Shown: positions 43,519 to 54,764, numbered from the stretch's first letter. The stretch is DNA of 64,000 bases from Nocardioides hwasunensis (GCF_014779665.1 NZ_JACXYY010000001.1:620001-684000); one strand, 5' to 3'. A program made the numbers and translations. The notes: generated by a model from the letters alone, not told the origin.

Positions 43519-45714
43519 ATGTCGTTGACACCTGTTCGCGGACGGATCGCCCTCGCGGCGGCCGCCCTCGTCACCGCAGCACTGCTCACGCCGACGCAGG
43601 GGAGCGCCACCGCGCCCTCGGCGTCCGGGCGCGACACGGTCGAGGTCACGGGCACCGTGCTCGTGCTCCACGGCGAGGACGGTGACCGCGACCGCTACTC
43701 GCTGCAGCTGCCGTCGGGCAACGTCGTCGAGCTCGCGGAGGGCTTCGAGGCCGATCCGCTGTCGGTGTTCGCCGGCACCCTCGCGGTCCCGGGCGCCGGC
43801 GCCGACCAGAGGCTCACCGGGGCCGACCGTGCGAGTGCGCTGCGACGCGCCTCCGCATCCGGAGCGCCGCTCGAGGTCGTCACCTCGCGCACCTCTCCCG
43901 GTGCTCCCGCACCAGTGGTCACCACCCACGCGACGTACGTCGCGAAGGTGACCAACTTCGGCCCGATCGCGCTGACGGACGCCCAGGCCCTCGACGGGAT
44001 CAAGCAGGCCCAGGACTGGTGGGTCGGGCAGTCCGGCGGGCAGATCGCCGCATGGAACACCGTCACCGGCGTCGTCCCGGTCGACTCGGCGGCAGGTTCG
44101 GCCGCGGCCGGCTGCGGCCTCGGCAACGACGGCGCCGACTTCTCCGGGATCGTCGCCAGCGTGGGTGCGCAGGCCTTCCCGGGTGTCGACTTCTCCGGTG
44201 CGTCGCCCAACCATCTCGTGGTGCTGGTGCCGGACGGGTGCGGGAGTCCGACGGCGGGTCGTGCCCGGCTCGGGACGTCGCTCGCCAGTGGTGGTCCCGT
44301 CATCGTCCAGGCCAAGCTCACCTCGGGCTTCCGCTCCACGCTCGAGCACGAGTACGGCCACAACCTGAGCCTGCAGCACTCCAACAACGCTGCGGCGGAG
44401 TACGGCGACCTCTACCAGGTGATGGGCTCCCACCCCGACGGGAAGAGCAGCCCCGTCCTCGGCACGATCTACCGGATGGAGCAGGGGATCATCGCTGCCG
44501 GCGAGGTCGCCGACGCGACGGACGCCGGCGGCACCTACACGCTGCAGTCGCGCTCGTCGGCCAGTGGGCTGCGCGGGGTGCACTTCATCAACCCCGACGA
44601 CGGCAAGCGCTACTTCGTCGACTACCGCGACGGCGCGGGCCTCGACGCGAACACCTGCTACGGCACCGCCAACTACTGCAACTACGCCAGCCAGAGGTAC
44701 GGGCAGGACTACCGCGTCGGCCTCACCATCGAGCGCGAGGACGCGCAGCGAGGCGCGTTCCTCCTCCCCGCTCCCGGCAACGACGGCTCGCTGCAGGCCG
44801 GGGAGAGCTGGACCAACCAGGGCCAGAGCGTCACGGTGACCGCCAACGCGGCCAACCAGATCACGGTCACCCGTGTCCAGAAGCCCCCGCTGCCCGGCGG
44901 CACGGCTGCCGTCCCGGCTCCCGTCGCCCTCCGCGAGGTGTCCGCGGCGGCCAGCTTCCCCGAGGCGACGGCGGTGCGCTACCAGTGGGTGCTCAACGGT
45001 CAGGCGATCCCGCAGGCCGACGACCCGACGTTCACCCCCACGCTGGCCATGGCGGGCGGATCCCTGAGCGTGATCGCCACCGGCTACGCGGTCGGGCGCA
45101 ACCCGAGCCCGCCGGCACAGTCCGCTCCGGTGACCGTCGGCGGCGCCACGTGGTACGTCGACGGCGTGCAGCGGACGGCCACCATCAGCGGGCCGATCCG
45201 CGTCGGTGGCGTGCTCACCGTGACCAGCCCGAACTGGGTGAACAACTTCGGGGAGAAGCCGGCCGACCTGGCTCCGGTCTACAAGTGGACCCGCAACGGC
45301 AAGGCGATCAAGGGAGCGACGAAGAGCACCTACCGGTTGACCCGCAAGGACAAGGGCAAGCGGATCCAGGTGACGGAGTACCCGCGTGCCTCCGGCTACG
45401 ACACCTCTGCCTCGGTCCGCTCAGAGGCCACCAAGAAGATCCGCATCGGCAAGCTCAAGACCACCAAGCCCCGCATCAAGGGCAAGGCCAAGGTCGGCAA
45501 GACGGTGAAGGCGAAGGCCAAGGGGTGGACCCGGGGCACGAAGCTCACCTACCGGTGGTTCGTCGGCAAGAAGGCGATCAAGGGTGCGACCAAGAAGAAG
45601 CTCAAGGTCACCCGCTCGATGCGCGGCAAGAAGCTCGTGGTGAAGGTGACCGGCTCGAAGAAGGGCTTCAAGAAGTCCACCGTGAAGTCGAAGCCGGTCA
45701 AGGTCAGGAAGTGA
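43519..45714 (+). CDS. Secreted metzincin-type zinc metalloprotease with Ig-like C-terminal repeats
   Basis: The 731-residue protein has a signal peptide over about 1-32. The catalytic motif is HEYGHNLSLQH starting at His277: the HExxH and third His match metzincins of the gametolysin (M11)-like group, with Ser in place of the usual Gly, and the Met-turn is probably DLYQVMGSH. The region 390-450 has cysteine-containing turns (CYGTANYC). From about 470 there are beta domains. The last 190 residues hold two tandem modules (KGATK...YRLTRKDKGK and KGATKKKLKVTRSMRGKK) that are very lysine-rich and related to the repeats of the DUF11 protein at 2890-7422. ATG 43519 follows GGGGGA; the substrate is unknown. 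Confidence 0.8.
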   Translation: MSLTPVRGRIALAAAALVTAALLTPTQGSATAPSASGRDTVEVTGTVLVLHGEDGDRDRYSLQLPSGNVVELAEGFEADPLSVFAGTLAVPGAGADQRLTGADRASALRRASASGAPLEVVTSRTSPGAPAPVVTTHATYVAKVTNFGPIALTDAQALDGIKQAQDWWVGQSGGQIAAWNTVTGVVPVDSAAGSAAAGCGLGNDGADFSGIVASVGAQAFPGVDFSGASPNHLVVLVPDGCGSPTAGRARLGTSLASGGPVIVQAKLTSGFRSTLEHEYGHNLSLQHSNNAAAEYGDLYQVMGSHPDGKSSPVLGTIYRMEQGIIAAGEVADATDAGGTYTLQSRSSASGLRGVHFINPDDGKRYFVDYRDGAGLDANTCYGTANYCNYASQRYGQDYRVGLTIEREDAQRGAFLLPAPGNDGSLQAGESWTNQGQSVTVTANAANQITVTRVQKPPLPGGTAAVPAPVALREVSAAASFPEATAVRYQWVLNGQAIPQADDPTFTPTLAMAGGSLSVIATGYAVGRNPSPPAQSAPVTVGGATWYVDGVQRTATISGPIRVGGVLTVTSPNWVNNFGEKPADLAPVYKWTRNGKAIKGATKSTYRLTRKDKGKRIQVTEYPRASGYDTSASVRSEATKKIRIGKLKTTKPRIKGKAKVGKTVKAKAKGWTRGTKLTYRWFVGKKAIKGATKKKLKVTRSMRGKKLVVKVTGSKKGFKKSTVKSKPVKVRK

Positions 45715-45734
45715 CCTGCCGCTGACGACCACCC

Positions 45735-45762
45735 GGGCGGCCCCCGTTGTCGGGGGCCGCCC
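45735..45762 (+). terminator. Strong GC hairpin before uvrC
   Basis: GGGCGGCCCCCG, loop TTGT, CGGGGGCCGCCC is a perfect 12-bp stem 20 bp after the metzincin stop. It separates that gene from the uvrC operon, whose -10 box begins one base after the hairpin. Confidence 0.85.
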
Positions 45763-45763
45763 G

Positions 45764-45769
45764 TAGGGT
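45764..45769 (+). promoter_or_regulatory. -10 element for the uvrC operon
   Basis: TAGGGT, 6 nt, GTG 45776, which suggests a leaderless operon mRNA. No LexA box is visible. Confidence 0.6.
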
Positions 45770-45775
45770 TGTCCG

Positions 45776-47821
45776 GTGGCCACGCCGAGCACCTATCGAC
45801 CCGCACCGGGGTCGATCCCGACCAGTCCGGGGGTCTACCGCTTCCGCGACGCCAAGGGCCGCGTGATCTACGTCGGCAAGGCCAAGAGCCTGCGCTCGCG
45901 GCTCTCGTCCTACTTCCAGGACATCGGCAACCTCCACCCGCGCACGGCCACCATGGTCACCACCGGCGCGAGCGTCGAGTGGACCGTGGTCGACACCGAG
46001 GTCGAGGCCCTCCAGCTGGAGTACAGCTGGATCAAGGAGTTCGACCCGCGCTTCAACGTCAAGTACCGCGACGACAAGTCCTACCCCTGGCTCGCCGTCA
46101 CCGTCGGCGACGAGTTCCCCCGGGTGATGGTCGGCCGCGGAGCGAAGCGCAAGGGCACCCGCTACTTCGGCCCCTACAGCCACGCCTGGGCCATCCGGGA
46201 GACCGTCGACATCCTGCTGCGGGTCTTCCCGATGCGCTCGTGCAGCAACGGTGTCTTCAAGCGCTCCAGCCAGATCGGCCGACCCTGCCTCCTCGGCTAC
46301 ATCGACAAGTGCTCCGCCCCGTGCGTCGGCAACGTCACCGAGGAGGAGCACCGCCGCATCGTCGACGACTTCTGCGACTTCATGGGCGGCCAGACCAAGC
46401 CGTTCATGGCGCGGATCCGCAACGAGATGTACGCCGCCAGCGAGGCACTCGACTTCGAGAAGGCTGCCCGGCTCCGCGACGACCTCGGTGCGATGGAGCG
46501 AGCCCTGGAGAAGCAGGCGGTCGTGCTCGGTGACGGGGCCGACGCCGACGTCATCGCCCTGGTCGAGGACCCGCTCGAGGTCGCCGTCCAGATCTTCTAC
46601 GTCCGCGGCGGCCGGATCCGCGGCCAGCGCGGCTGGGTCGCCGACCGCACCGACGAGGGCGGCACGCCGGAGCTGGTCCAGGACTTCCTGCTGCAGCTCT
46701 ACGGCGGCGTCGGCGCCGAGGAGGGCGGGGAGACCATCCCGCGCGAGGTGCTCGTGCCCGCGCTGCCTCCGGACGTCGACGTGCTCGAGGAGCTGCTCAG
46801 CGAGCGACGGGGGAGCAAGGTCGCGATCCGGGTGCCGCAGCGCGGCGACAAGCGCGACCTCCAGCAGACCGTCGCGACCAACGCCGGCCAGGCGCTCGCG
46901 CTCCACAAGACCAAGCGCGCCAGCGACCTCACCACGCGCAACCGGGCGCTGGAGGAGATCCAGCAGGCCCTCGCGCTCGACGAGGTGCCGCTGCGCATCG
47001 AGTGCTACGACGTGTCCAACCTCCAGGGCACCGAGGTCGTCGCCTCGATGGTGGTCTTCGAGGACGGCCTCTCCCGCAAGGGTGAGTACCGACGCTTCGT
47101 GATCAAGGGCGTCGACGGGCAGAACGACGTGGCCTCGATGCACGAGGTGATCACCCGGCGATTCAAGCGGCTGCTCGACGAGCAGGCGCGGGTGGAGCTT
47201 CACGATGCTCCTCGGGCGGCGCCAGCGGGCTCGGACGCTTCGCAGGCTCAGCAGCCCGACCCGCAGGCGCCCCTCCTCGTCGACCCGGAGACGGGCCGCC
47301 CGCGCAAGTTCGCCTACTCCCCGTCGCTCGTCGTCGTCGACGGGGGCCCGCCGCAGGTGGCCGCGGCCCAGCAGGCCCTGGCCGAGCTCGGCATCAACGA
47401 CATCCCGGTCTGCGGCCTGGCGAAGCGGCTCGAGGAGGTGTGGCTGCCGGGGGAGGAGGACCCGGTGATCATGGCCCGCACCAGCGAGGGCCTCTACCTC
47501 CTCCAGCGGATCCGCGACGAGGCCCACCGGTTCGCCATCAACCACCACCGCAGCAGGCGCTCCAAGTCGATGGTCGAGAGCATGCTCGACGACGTGCCCG
47601 GGCTCGGGGAGGTGCGCCGCAAGACCCTCCTCAAGCACTTCGGCTCGCTCAAGAAGCTCCGCGAGGCCGAGGTCGGCGCCATCGCGCTCGTCCCCGGCAT
47701 CGGCCCCCGCACGGCCAGCGCGATCAAGGACGCGGTCGCGCAGGCCGACGCGACGAGGAAGACTGCTCCCCGCGCGCCCACCGTCAACACCGCCACCGGC
47801 GAGATCATGGAGGACGACTGA
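45776..47821 (+). CDS. uvrC: UvrABC excinuclease subunit C
   Basis: The 681-residue endonuclease makes the 3' and 5' incisions around a lesion bound by UvrB. Domains in order: GIY-YIG nuclease ([20 protein letters not shown], about 15-35), a cysteine-rich region ([17 protein letters not shown]), a UVR motif binding UvrB ([16 protein letters not shown], about 223-238), the RNase H-like nuclease ([30 protein letters not shown]) and a C-terminal double helix-hairpin-helix ([31 protein letters not shown]). An Ala/Pro/Gln-rich insert of about 35 residues at 476-510 interrupts the RNase H fold. It heads the uvrC-rapZ-yvcK run; a single base separates its stop from the next GTG. Confidence 0.98.
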   Translation: MATPSTYRPAPGSIPTSPGVYRFRDAKGRVIYVGKAKSLRSRLSSYFQDIGNLHPRTATMVTTGASVEWTVVDTEVEALQLEYSWIKEFDPRFNVKYRDDKSYPWLAVTVGDEFPRVMVGRGAKRKGTRYFGPYSHAWAIRETVDILLRVFPMRSCSNGVFKRSSQIGRPCLLGYIDKCSAPCVGNVTEEEHRRIVDDFCDFMGGQTKPFMARIRNEMYAASEALDFEKAARLRDDLGAMERALEKQAVVLGDGADADVIALVEDPLEVAVQIFYVRGGRIRGQRGWVADRTDEGGTPELVQDFLLQLYGGVGAEEGGETIPREVLVPALPPDVDVLEELLSERRGSKVAIRVPQRGDKRDLQQTVATNAGQALALHKTKRASDLTTRNRALEEIQQALALDEVPLRIECYDVSNLQGTEVVASMVVFEDGLSRKGEYRRFVIKGVDGQNDVASMHEVITRRFKRLLDEQARVELHDAPRAAPAGSDASQAQQPDPQAPLLVDPETGRPRKFAYSPSLVVVDGGPPQVAAAQQALAELGINDIPVCGLAKRLEEVWLPGEEDPVIMARTSEGLYLLQRIRDEAHRFAINHHRSRRSKSMVESMLDDVPGLGEVRRKTLLKHFGSLKKLREAEVGAIALVPGIGPRTASAIKDAVAQADATRKTAPRAPTVNTATGEIMEDD

Positions 47822-47822
47822 C

Positions 47823-48692
47823 GTGAACGAACCGACTCCCGGTGAGCTGGTGATCGTCACCGGTATGACCGGTGCCGGACGCAGCACCGCGGCCAAGGAG
47901 CTCGAGGACCTCGGCTACTTCGTGGTCGACAACCTCCCGCCGACGCTGGTGCGCGACGTGGTGCGGCTCGTCGACGACAGCCGGGGCATCCACCAGCCGA
48001 TCGCGATCGTCGTCGACGTGCGCTCCGGGTCGTTCTTCGACTCCCTCCAGGCCAACCGGCACCAGCAGGTCACTGGCCGGCCGACCACGCTGCTCTTCCT
48101 CGAGGCGACCGAGGACGTGCTGGTCCGCCGGCAGGAGGCGGCGCGTCGCCCGCACCCGCTCCAGGGTGGCGGGCGGCTGCTCCACGGCCTCCGGCGCGAG
48201 CGCGACGTGATGGCCGACATCCGGGGCGACGCCGACATCCAGCTCGACACGTCCAACTTCAACGTCCACCAGCTCCAGGACCGCATCGCCGAGCTGTTCG
48301 GCACCGCAGCCACCACGCGGCTCAAGGTCACCGTCATCAGCTTCGGCTTCAAGTACGGCATCCCGGTCGACGCCGACTGGGTGGCCGACATGCGGTTCCT
48401 GCCCAACCCGCACTGGGTGCCCGAGCTGCGCCCGCAGAACGGCCGCGACCCCGACGTCTCCGCCTACGTCCTGTCGCAGCCCGGCGCGGGTCAGTTCCTC
48501 GAGCAGTACCTCCCGGTCCTCCAGACCGTCGCCGAGGGCTACCTCCGTGAGGGCAAGCGCTTCATGCAGGTCGCCGTCGGCTGCACCGGCGGCAAGCATC
48601 GCAGCGTCGCGATGACCGAGCGGATCGCCGGCCTGCTGCGCGAGTCCGGCTACGACGTGAGCACCGCCCACCGCGACCTCGGCAGGGAGTGA
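47823..48692 (+). CDS. rapZ: RNase adapter / nucleotide-binding protein RapZ
   Basis: The 289-residue protein has an N-terminal P-loop domain with GMTGAGRST, where the usual Lys is Arg, followed by LEDLGYFVVDNLPP, and a C-terminal domain with VISFGFKYGIP, MRFLPNPHW and VGCTGGKHRSV, the conserved basic pocket. In E. coli RapZ senses glucosamine-6-phosphate and guides RNase E to GlmZ. In Gram-positives (YvcJ) the role is less clear, and sRNA targets are unknown in actinobacteria. The junctions with uvrC and yvcK both read TGACGTG, so the three genes are tightly coupled. Confidence 0.95.
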   Translation: MNEPTPGELVIVTGMTGAGRSTAAKELEDLGYFVVDNLPPTLVRDVVRLVDDSRGIHQPIAIVVDVRSGSFFDSLQANRHQQVTGRPTTLLFLEATEDVLVRRQEAARRPHPLQGGGRLLHGLRRERDVMADIRGDADIQLDTSNFNVHQLQDRIAELFGTAATTRLKVTVISFGFKYGIPVDADWVADMRFLPNPHWVPELRPQNGRDPDVSAYVLSQPGAGQFLEQYLPVLQTVAEGYLREGKRFMQVAVGCTGGKHRSVAMTERIAGLLRESGYDVSTAHRDLGRE

Positions 48693-48693
48693 C

Positions 48694-49674
48694 GTGGCGC
48701 GCCAGACCGCGCAGGCCGCGGTCGCGCTGGGCGGGGGCCACGGGCTCTTCGCCACGCTGTCGGCGCTGCGCCGACTCCACGACGACCTCACCATCGACGA
48801 CCTGACCGCGGTCGTGACGGTCGCCGACAACGGCGGGTCCTCGGGGCGCCTGCGGGGCGAGTTCGGCGTCCTGCCTCCCGGTGACCTGCGGATGGCGCTC
48901 GCAGCGCTGTGCGGCGACGACGAGTGGGGACGCACCTGGACCGACGTCCTCCAGCACCGCTTCGCCGGCGACGGCGAGATGAACGGTCACGTCGTCGGCA
49001 ACCTCCTGATCGTCGGGCTGTGGGAGCTGATGGGCGACCACGTCCGGGCGCTCGACTGGGTCGGTCGGTTGCTCGGCGCCCACGGGCGGGTGCTGCCGAT
49101 GGCCACCACCCCGATGGACATCACCGCCCGGGTGCGCGGCGCGGAGGCCGGCCGGCCCGACGTCGTCAGTGTCGTCCGCGGGCAGGTCGAGGTCGCCACC
49201 ACCGAGGGTCACATCGAGTCCGTCGCCCTGGTGCCCGAGGACCCGCAGGCCTGTCAGGAGGCGGTCGAGGCGATCCTCGCCGCCGAGTGGGTGGTGCTCG
49301 GCCCCGGCTCGTGGTTCAGCTCGGTCATCCCGCACCTCATGGTGCCGGGCCTGCGTCGCGCGCTCGCGGAGACTGCGGGACGGCTGGTGGTGGTGCTCAA
49401 CCTCGAGGCGCAGGCGGGGGAGACGACCGGGTTCGGCCCGGAGGACCACCTCGACGTCCTCTTCGAGCACGCTCCCGACCTGACGGTGCACGCCGTCCTC
49501 GTCGACGCCTCCTTGCTCGCCGCGTCCGAGGTGGGCGGCCGCGGACGGCTGGAGAGGGTCGTCGCCGGGCACGGTGCCCGGCTGGTGGTCGAGGACATCG
49601 CCGTGCCGGGGGAGCCGCGGCACGACCCCGCCCGCCTCGCCGAGGCCTTCCGCCGGATCGTCGACGAGGGCTGA
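48694..49674 (+). CDS. yvcK: Gluconeogenesis factor YvcK (CofD-like)
   Basis: The 326-residue Rossmann-like protein of the YvcK/CuvA family starts AVALGGGHGLFATLSALRR and has VVTVADNGGSSGRLRGEFG, containing the conserved D-N-G-G-S-S motif, and later VVLGPGSWFSSVIPHL. Orthologues bind UDP-sugars and are needed for growth on gluconeogenic carbon sources and for peptidoglycan precursor balance; in M. tuberculosis the orthologue (CuvA) acts in cell-wall regulation. The position between rapZ and whiA is conserved across Gram-positives. Confidence 0.95.
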   Translation: MARQTAQAAVALGGGHGLFATLSALRRLHDDLTIDDLTAVVTVADNGGSSGRLRGEFGVLPPGDLRMALAALCGDDEWGRTWTDVLQHRFAGDGEMNGHVVGNLLIVGLWELMGDHVRALDWVGRLLGAHGRVLPMATTPMDITARVRGAEAGRPDVVSVVRGQVEVATTEGHIESVALVPEDPQACQEAVEAILAAEWVVLGPGSWFSSVIPHLMVPGLRRALAETAGRLVVVLNLEAQAGETTGFGPEDHLDVLFEHAPDLTVHAVLVDASLLAASEVGGRGRLERVVAGHGARLVVEDIAVPGEPRHDPARLAEAFRRIVDEG

Positions 49675-49761
49675 GGCCTGCTGAGGTGAAGGTCACCCCC
49701 GCCCGGCCCAGGTCGATCTCAGGCCTCGGGGGTCGTTGACCAGCATGGCAGGATTCGGCTC

Positions 49762-50748
49762 ATGGCAATGACGGCACAGGTGAAGGCAGAGCTCGCCTCC
49801 ACCCAGATCACCAAGACCTGCTGCCGCAAGGCCGAGGTCGCCTCGATGCTCCGCTTCGCCGGCGGCCTCCACATCGTGAGCGGCCGCATCGTCGTCGAGG
49901 CCGAGCTCGACACCGGCGCGGCCGCGCGTCGGCTCCGCAAGGACATCTCCGAGGTCTACGGCCACCCCTCCGACGTGGTCATGGTGCAGGGCAACGGCAT
50001 CCGCAAGGGCAGCCGCTACATCGTGCGCGTGACCAAGGACGGTGAGTCGCTCGCCCGCCAGACCGGTCTGCTCGACCAGCGCGGGCGCCCCGTGCGCGGC
50101 CTGCCGCCCGCTGTCGTGAGCGGGGGTGGCTGCGACGCCGTCGCCGCCTGGCGTGGTGCGTTCCTCGCCCACGGCTCGCTCACCGAGCCGGGACGCTCGT
50201 CGTCCCTCGAGATCACCTGCCCGGGGCCTGAGGCAGCCCTGGCGATCGTCGGCGTTGCCCGCCGGCTCGGCATCTCCGCCAAGGCGCGCGAGGTCCGCGG
50301 CGTCGACCGTGTCGTGATCCGCGACGGCGACGCGATCGGTGCGCTGCTCACCCGCCTCGGCGCCCACGAGTCGTTGATGGCCTGGGAGGAGCGCCGGATG
50401 CGCCGCGAGGTGCGCGCCACGGCCAACCGGCTCGCCAACTTCGACGACGCCAACCTGCGCCGCTCCGCCCGTGCCGCGGTCGCCGCGGGCGCCCGCGTCG
50501 AGCGCGCCCTCGAAATCCTCGGCGAGGAGATCCCCGACCACCTGCGCCAGGCCGGGCACCTCCGCCTGGAGCACAAGCAGGCCTCCCTCGAGGAGCTCGG
50601 CCAGCTGCACGACCCGGTGCTGACCAAGGACGCGATCGCCGGACGCATCCGCCGGCTGCTCGCGATGGCCGACAAGCGTGCGGAGGACCTCGGGATCCCC
50701 GACACCGAGGCGTCGCTGACGCCCGACATGCTCGTCGACGAGGGCTGA
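49762..50748 (+). CDS. whiA: Sporulation/cell-division regulator WhiA
   Basis: The 328-residue protein has an N-terminal domain related to LAGLIDADG homing endonucleases ([20 protein letters not shown] at the start; [12 protein letters not shown]), lacking nuclease residues, and a C-terminal helix-turn-helix ([23 protein letters not shown]). In Streptomyces WhiA works with WhiB to start sporulation septation and to activate ftsZ; in non-sporulating actinobacteria it is linked to division. It follows yvcK after 87 bp, with CAGGAT 7 nt before the ATG, so it may also have its own start site. Confidence 0.96.
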   Translation: MAMTAQVKAELASTQITKTCCRKAEVASMLRFAGGLHIVSGRIVVEAELDTGAAARRLRKDISEVYGHPSDVVMVQGNGIRKGSRYIVRVTKDGESLARQTGLLDQRGRPVRGLPPAVVSGGGCDAVAAWRGAFLAHGSLTEPGRSSSLEITCPGPEAALAIVGVARRLGISAKAREVRGVDRVVIRDGDAIGALLTRLGAHESLMAWEERRMRREVRATANRLANFDDANLRRSARAAVAAGARVERALEILGEEIPDHLRQAGHLRLEHKQASLEELGQLHDPVLTKDAIAGRIRRLLAMADKRAEDLGIPDTEASLTPDMLVDEG

Positions 50749-50795
50749 GGCCGAGACGATCGGCCGCGGCGGTCCGCTACGCTTGCGGAGCGCCT

Positions 50796-51939
<1,144 letters not shown>

Positions 51940-51944
51940 GCGCG

Positions 51945-53159
51945 ATGTCCGACCACACGGCAGACATCGCGTCACTGGGTGAGCTGAAGGGGAGGCGCGT
52001 GCTGGTCCGCTCGGACCTCAACGTGCCCCTCGACGGCACCACCATCACCGACGACGGCCGGATCCGCGCGAGCGTGCCGACGCTCCAGCAGCTGTCCGAT
52101 GCGGGGGCCCGAGTGGTGGTCGTTGCCCACCTGGGCCGCCCGGACGGCTCGCCCGACCCGAAGTACTCCCTGGAGCCGGTCGCAGCGCGGCTCGCCGAGC
52201 TGCTCGGGCGGCCGGTGGCGTTCGCGACCGACACGGTCGGCAAGAGCGCGACCGAGACGGTGGACGCGCTCGAGGACGGCGACATCGCCGTCCTGGAGAA
52301 CGTCCGCTTCAACGACGGCGAGACCAGCAAGGACGACGCGGTGCGAGCCGCGTTCGCCGGTCAGCTCGCTCAGCTCGCCGACGCCTTCGTCTCCGACGGC
52401 TTCGGGGTCGTGCACCGCAAGCAGGCGAGCGTGTACGACGTCGCGCTGCGGCTGCCGTCCGCGATGGGCGGGCTCGTGGCCGCGGAGGTCGACGTGCTGA
52501 GGCGCCTGACCGAGCACCCGGACCGCCCCTACGTGGTGGTCCTGGGCGGCTCGAAGGTGTCGGACAAGCTCGGCGTCATCGACAACCTCATCGACAAGGC
52601 CGACAAGATCCTCGTCGGGGGCGGGATGGTGTTCACCTTCCTCAAGGCCCAGGGCCACGAGGTCGGCAAGAGCCTGCTCGAGGACGACCAGCTCGACACC
52701 TGCACCCGCTACCTCAGCGAGGCGGCGGACCGTGGTGTGGAGATCGTGCTCCCGACCGACGTCGTGGTCGACACGGCGTTCCCGTCGGGCGACCGCGAGC
52801 CCCAGCCCAGCGTCGTACCCGCCTCGGAGATCCCTGCCGACGCCTTGGGTCTCGACATCGGGCCGGAGTCGGCGGCTGCCTTCGCGGCCGCGCTGGCCGA
52901 TGCGAGGACGGTGTTCTGGAACGGCCCGATGGGGGTCTTCGAGGTCGACGCCTTCGCCGCCGGCACCCGTGCCGTGGCCGAGGCACTCACCAAGGTCGAC
53001 GGCCTGTCGGTCGTCGGCGGTGGCGACTCCGCCGCCGCCGTGCGACAGCTGGGCTTCGACGAGGCCGCCTTCGGCCACATCTCCACCGGCGGTGGCGCGT
53101 CGCTGGAGTTCCTGGAGGGCAAGGAGCTCCCGGGCATCGCCGTACTCGAGAGGGACTGA
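51945..53159 (+). CDS. pgk: Phosphoglycerate kinase
   Basis: The 404-residue protein transfers phosphate from 1,3-bisphosphoglycerate to ADP. Substrate-binding [14 protein letters not shown] and [11 protein letters not shown] lie in the N domain, the hinge [15 protein letters not shown] in the middle, and the nucleotide-binding [11 protein letters not shown] and [12 protein letters not shown] in the C domain. ATG 51945 begins the conserved sequence; the larger open frame upstream overlaps gap and is not used. It lies 5 bp after gap. Confidence 0.97.
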   Translation: MSDHTADIASLGELKGRRVLVRSDLNVPLDGTTITDDGRIRASVPTLQQLSDAGARVVVVAHLGRPDGSPDPKYSLEPVAARLAELLGRPVAFATDTVGKSATETVDALEDGDIAVLENVRFNDGETSKDDAVRAAFAGQLAQLADAFVSDGFGVVHRKQASVYDVALRLPSAMGGLVAAEVDVLRRLTEHPDRPYVVVLGGSKVSDKLGVIDNLIDKADKILVGGGMVFTFLKAQGHEVGKSLLEDDQLDTCTRYLSEAADRGVEIVLPTDVVVDTAFPSGDREPQPSVVPASEIPADALGLDIGPESAAAFAAALADARTVFWNGPMGVFEVDAFAAGTRAVAEALTKVDGLSVVGGGDSAAAVRQLGFDEAAFGHISTGGGASLEFLEGKELPGIAVLERD

Positions 53160-53165
53160 ACCACT

Positions 53166-53963
53166 GTGGCCAAGCACGACCGCACCCCGCTGATGGCGGG
53201 CAACTGGAAGATGAACCTCAACCACCAGGAAGCGGTGGTGCTGGTCCAGAAGCTGGCGTGGACGCTGTCCGACAAGCGCCACGACTACGGCTCGGTCGAG
53301 GTCGTCGTCGTCCCGCCCTTCACCGACCTCCGGTCGGTGCAGACGCTGGTCGACGGCGACCGCCTCTCGATCCGCTACGGCGCGCAGGACGTCTCGGTCC
53401 ACGACAACGGCGCCTACACCGGTGAGATCTCGGCGGCGATGCTGGGCAAGCTCGGCTGCTCCTACGTCGTGGTGGGCCACTCCGAGCGCCGGATGCACCA
53501 CAGCGAGAGCGACGAGCTGGTCAACGCGAAGGCGCACAAGTCGCTGGCCGGTGGCATGACGCCCATCGTGTGCGTCGGTGAGGGCCTCGACGTGCGCCAG
53601 GCGGGGGAGCACGTGCCCTTCACGCTGTCGCAGGTGGACGGCTCGCTCGACGGCTTCACCGCCGAGCAGGTCGCCGGCCTCGTCGTCGCCTACGAGCCCG
53701 TCTGGGCCATCGGCACCGGTGAGGTCGCCACTCCCGACGACGCGCAGGAGGTCTGCTCGGCCATCCGCACGCGTGTGCGCGAGGTGCACGGGGACGCGGC
53801 CGCCGACGGGCTCCGGATCCTCTACGGCGGCTCCGTGAAGGCGGCCAACGTGGGCGGCATCATGGACAAGCCCGACGTCGACGGATGCCTGGTCGGGGGC
53901 GCGAGCCTGCAGGTCGACGAGTTCGGCGGCATCTGCCGGTTCTACGACATGCCCGTCCTGTGA
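53166..53963 (+). CDS. tpiA: Triosephosphate isomerase
   Basis: The 265-residue TIM barrel has substrate Lys in [11 protein letters not shown], catalytic His in [10 protein letters not shown], catalytic Glu in [15 protein letters not shown], which continues into flexible loop 6, and the phosphate-binding [11 protein letters not shown]. It interconverts dihydroxyacetone phosphate and glyceraldehyde 3-phosphate. The GTG start lies 6 bp after pgk. It ends the glycolytic operon before secG, which has its own -10 box. Confidence 0.98.
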   Translation: MAKHDRTPLMAGNWKMNLNHQEAVVLVQKLAWTLSDKRHDYGSVEVVVVPPFTDLRSVQTLVDGDRLSIRYGAQDVSVHDNGAYTGEISAAMLGKLGCSYVVVGHSERRMHHSESDELVNAKAHKSLAGGMTPIVCVGEGLDVRQAGEHVPFTLSQVDGSLDGFTAEQVAGLVVAYEPVWAIGTGEVATPDDAQEVCSAIRTRVREVHGDAAADGLRILYGGSVKAANVGGIMDKPDVDGCLVGGASLQVDEFGGICRFYDMPVL

Positions 53964-53994
53964 GGCCGCTCGCCGGTCCTCACCTCCAGTGACG

Positions 53995-54000
53995 TAGGCT
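53995..54000 (+). promoter_or_regulatory. -10 element for secG
   Basis: TAGGCT, 7 nt, GTG 54008. Confidence 0.55.
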
Positions 54001-54007
54001 GCGCACC

Positions 54008-54247
54008 GTGATTCTGCTCTTCACCATCCTGCTCGTCATCACGAGCGCGATCCAGATCCTGCTGGTCCTCCTCCACAAGGGGCGGGGCGGCGGCCTGTCC
54101 GACATGTTCGGCGGCGGCGTGTCCAGCAGCCTCGGAGGATCGTCGGTGGCCGAGCGCAACCTCGACCGGTTCACCGTCGGTGTCGGTGTCATCTGGTTCG
54201 CCTGCATCCTCGCCCTCGGCCTGCTCATGGCCTACCAGGGCAACTGA
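54008..54247 (+). CDS. secG: Protein translocase subunit SecG
   Basis: The 79-residue protein has two membrane helices (about 3-19 and 54-75) joined by a Gly/Ser-rich loop with GRGGGLSDMFGGG, the signature of SecG. It is the accessory subunit of the SecYEG channel. Length and location after tpiA match other actinobacteria. The GTG start is supported by the TAGGCT box 7 nt upstream. Confidence 0.93.
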   Translation: MILLFTILLVITSAIQILLVLLHKGRGGGLSDMFGGGVSSSLGGSSVAERNLDRFTVGVGVIWFACILALGLLMAYQGN

Positions 54248-54302
54248 ACCCCCTCTCTGCATCCCGTCTGAATCTGCTCTGAGTCCCTGAGAAGGAGCCC
54301 CC

Positions 54303-54662
54303 GTGGCTGGTGCTGGAAACGCGATCCGCGGCAGTCGAGTCGGTGCCGGGCCGATGGGCGAGGCCGAGCGCGGCGACGCCGCGCCCCGGCAGACGGTCAC
54401 CTACTTCTGCAGTCACGACCACCGCTCGGTGGTGACCTTCGCGGTCGAGGCCACGGTGCCCGACTCGTGGGACTGCCCCAAGTGCGGACTGCCGGCCAGC
54501 CTCGACTCCGAGAACCCGCCGCCGGCGCCCAAGATCGAGCCCTACAAGACGCACCTGGCCTACGTGAAGGAGCGTCGCAGCGAGACCGAGGCCGCCGACA
54601 TCCTCGACGAGGCCGTCGCCCAGCTCCGCAGCCGTCGCAAGGCCGGCGAGATCATCTTCTGA
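54303..54662 (+). CDS. rbpA: RNA polymerase-binding protein RbpA
   Basis: The 119-residue protein is actinobacteria-specific. The disordered N-terminal tail carries AIRGSRVGAG, and the core zinc-binding fold has YFCSHDHRS and WDCPKCGLPA. The C-terminal sigma-interaction domain includes KTHLAYVKERRSETEA and ends RRKAGEIIF. It binds RNA polymerase and the principal sigma factor and stabilises open complexes. GTG 54303 follows GAAGGAG. It lies 55 bp after secG, and a hairpin follows it. Confidence 0.96.
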   Translation: MAGAGNAIRGSRVGAGPMGEAERGDAAPRQTVTYFCSHDHRSVVTFAVEATVPDSWDCPKCGLPASLDSENPPPAPKIEPYKTHLAYVKERRSETEAADILDEAVAQLRSRRKAGEIIF

Positions 54663-54676
54663 CCCGTTCTCGCCGG

Positions 54677-54764
54677 GACGTCATGAGAACCCTCGGTTCG
54701 CACCGAGGATCCCTATGACGTCATGGTCAGTGGCTTTCCGGGCGACCCGCCGCCATGACGTCCT
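54677..54764. repeat. Three GACGTC sites at 40-bp spacing
   Basis: GACGTCATG at 54677 and 54717 and GACGTCCTG at 54757 are exactly 40 bp apart; the middle site is the 10-bp palindrome ATGACGTCAT (54715-54724). The sequence between them is not repeated. They lie in the gap between the convergent rbpA and pgl genes. Confidence 0.6.
54691..54708 (+). terminator. Hairpin after rbpA
   Basis: CCTCGG, loop TTCGCA, CCGAGG is a 6-bp stem 28 bp after the rbpA stop. It could also stop transcription from the opposing pentose phosphate operon. Confidence 0.55.

Noticed and set aside
45704..47896. 730-codon open frame antisense to uvrC
   Set aside because: Antisense shadow of the well-supported uvrC.
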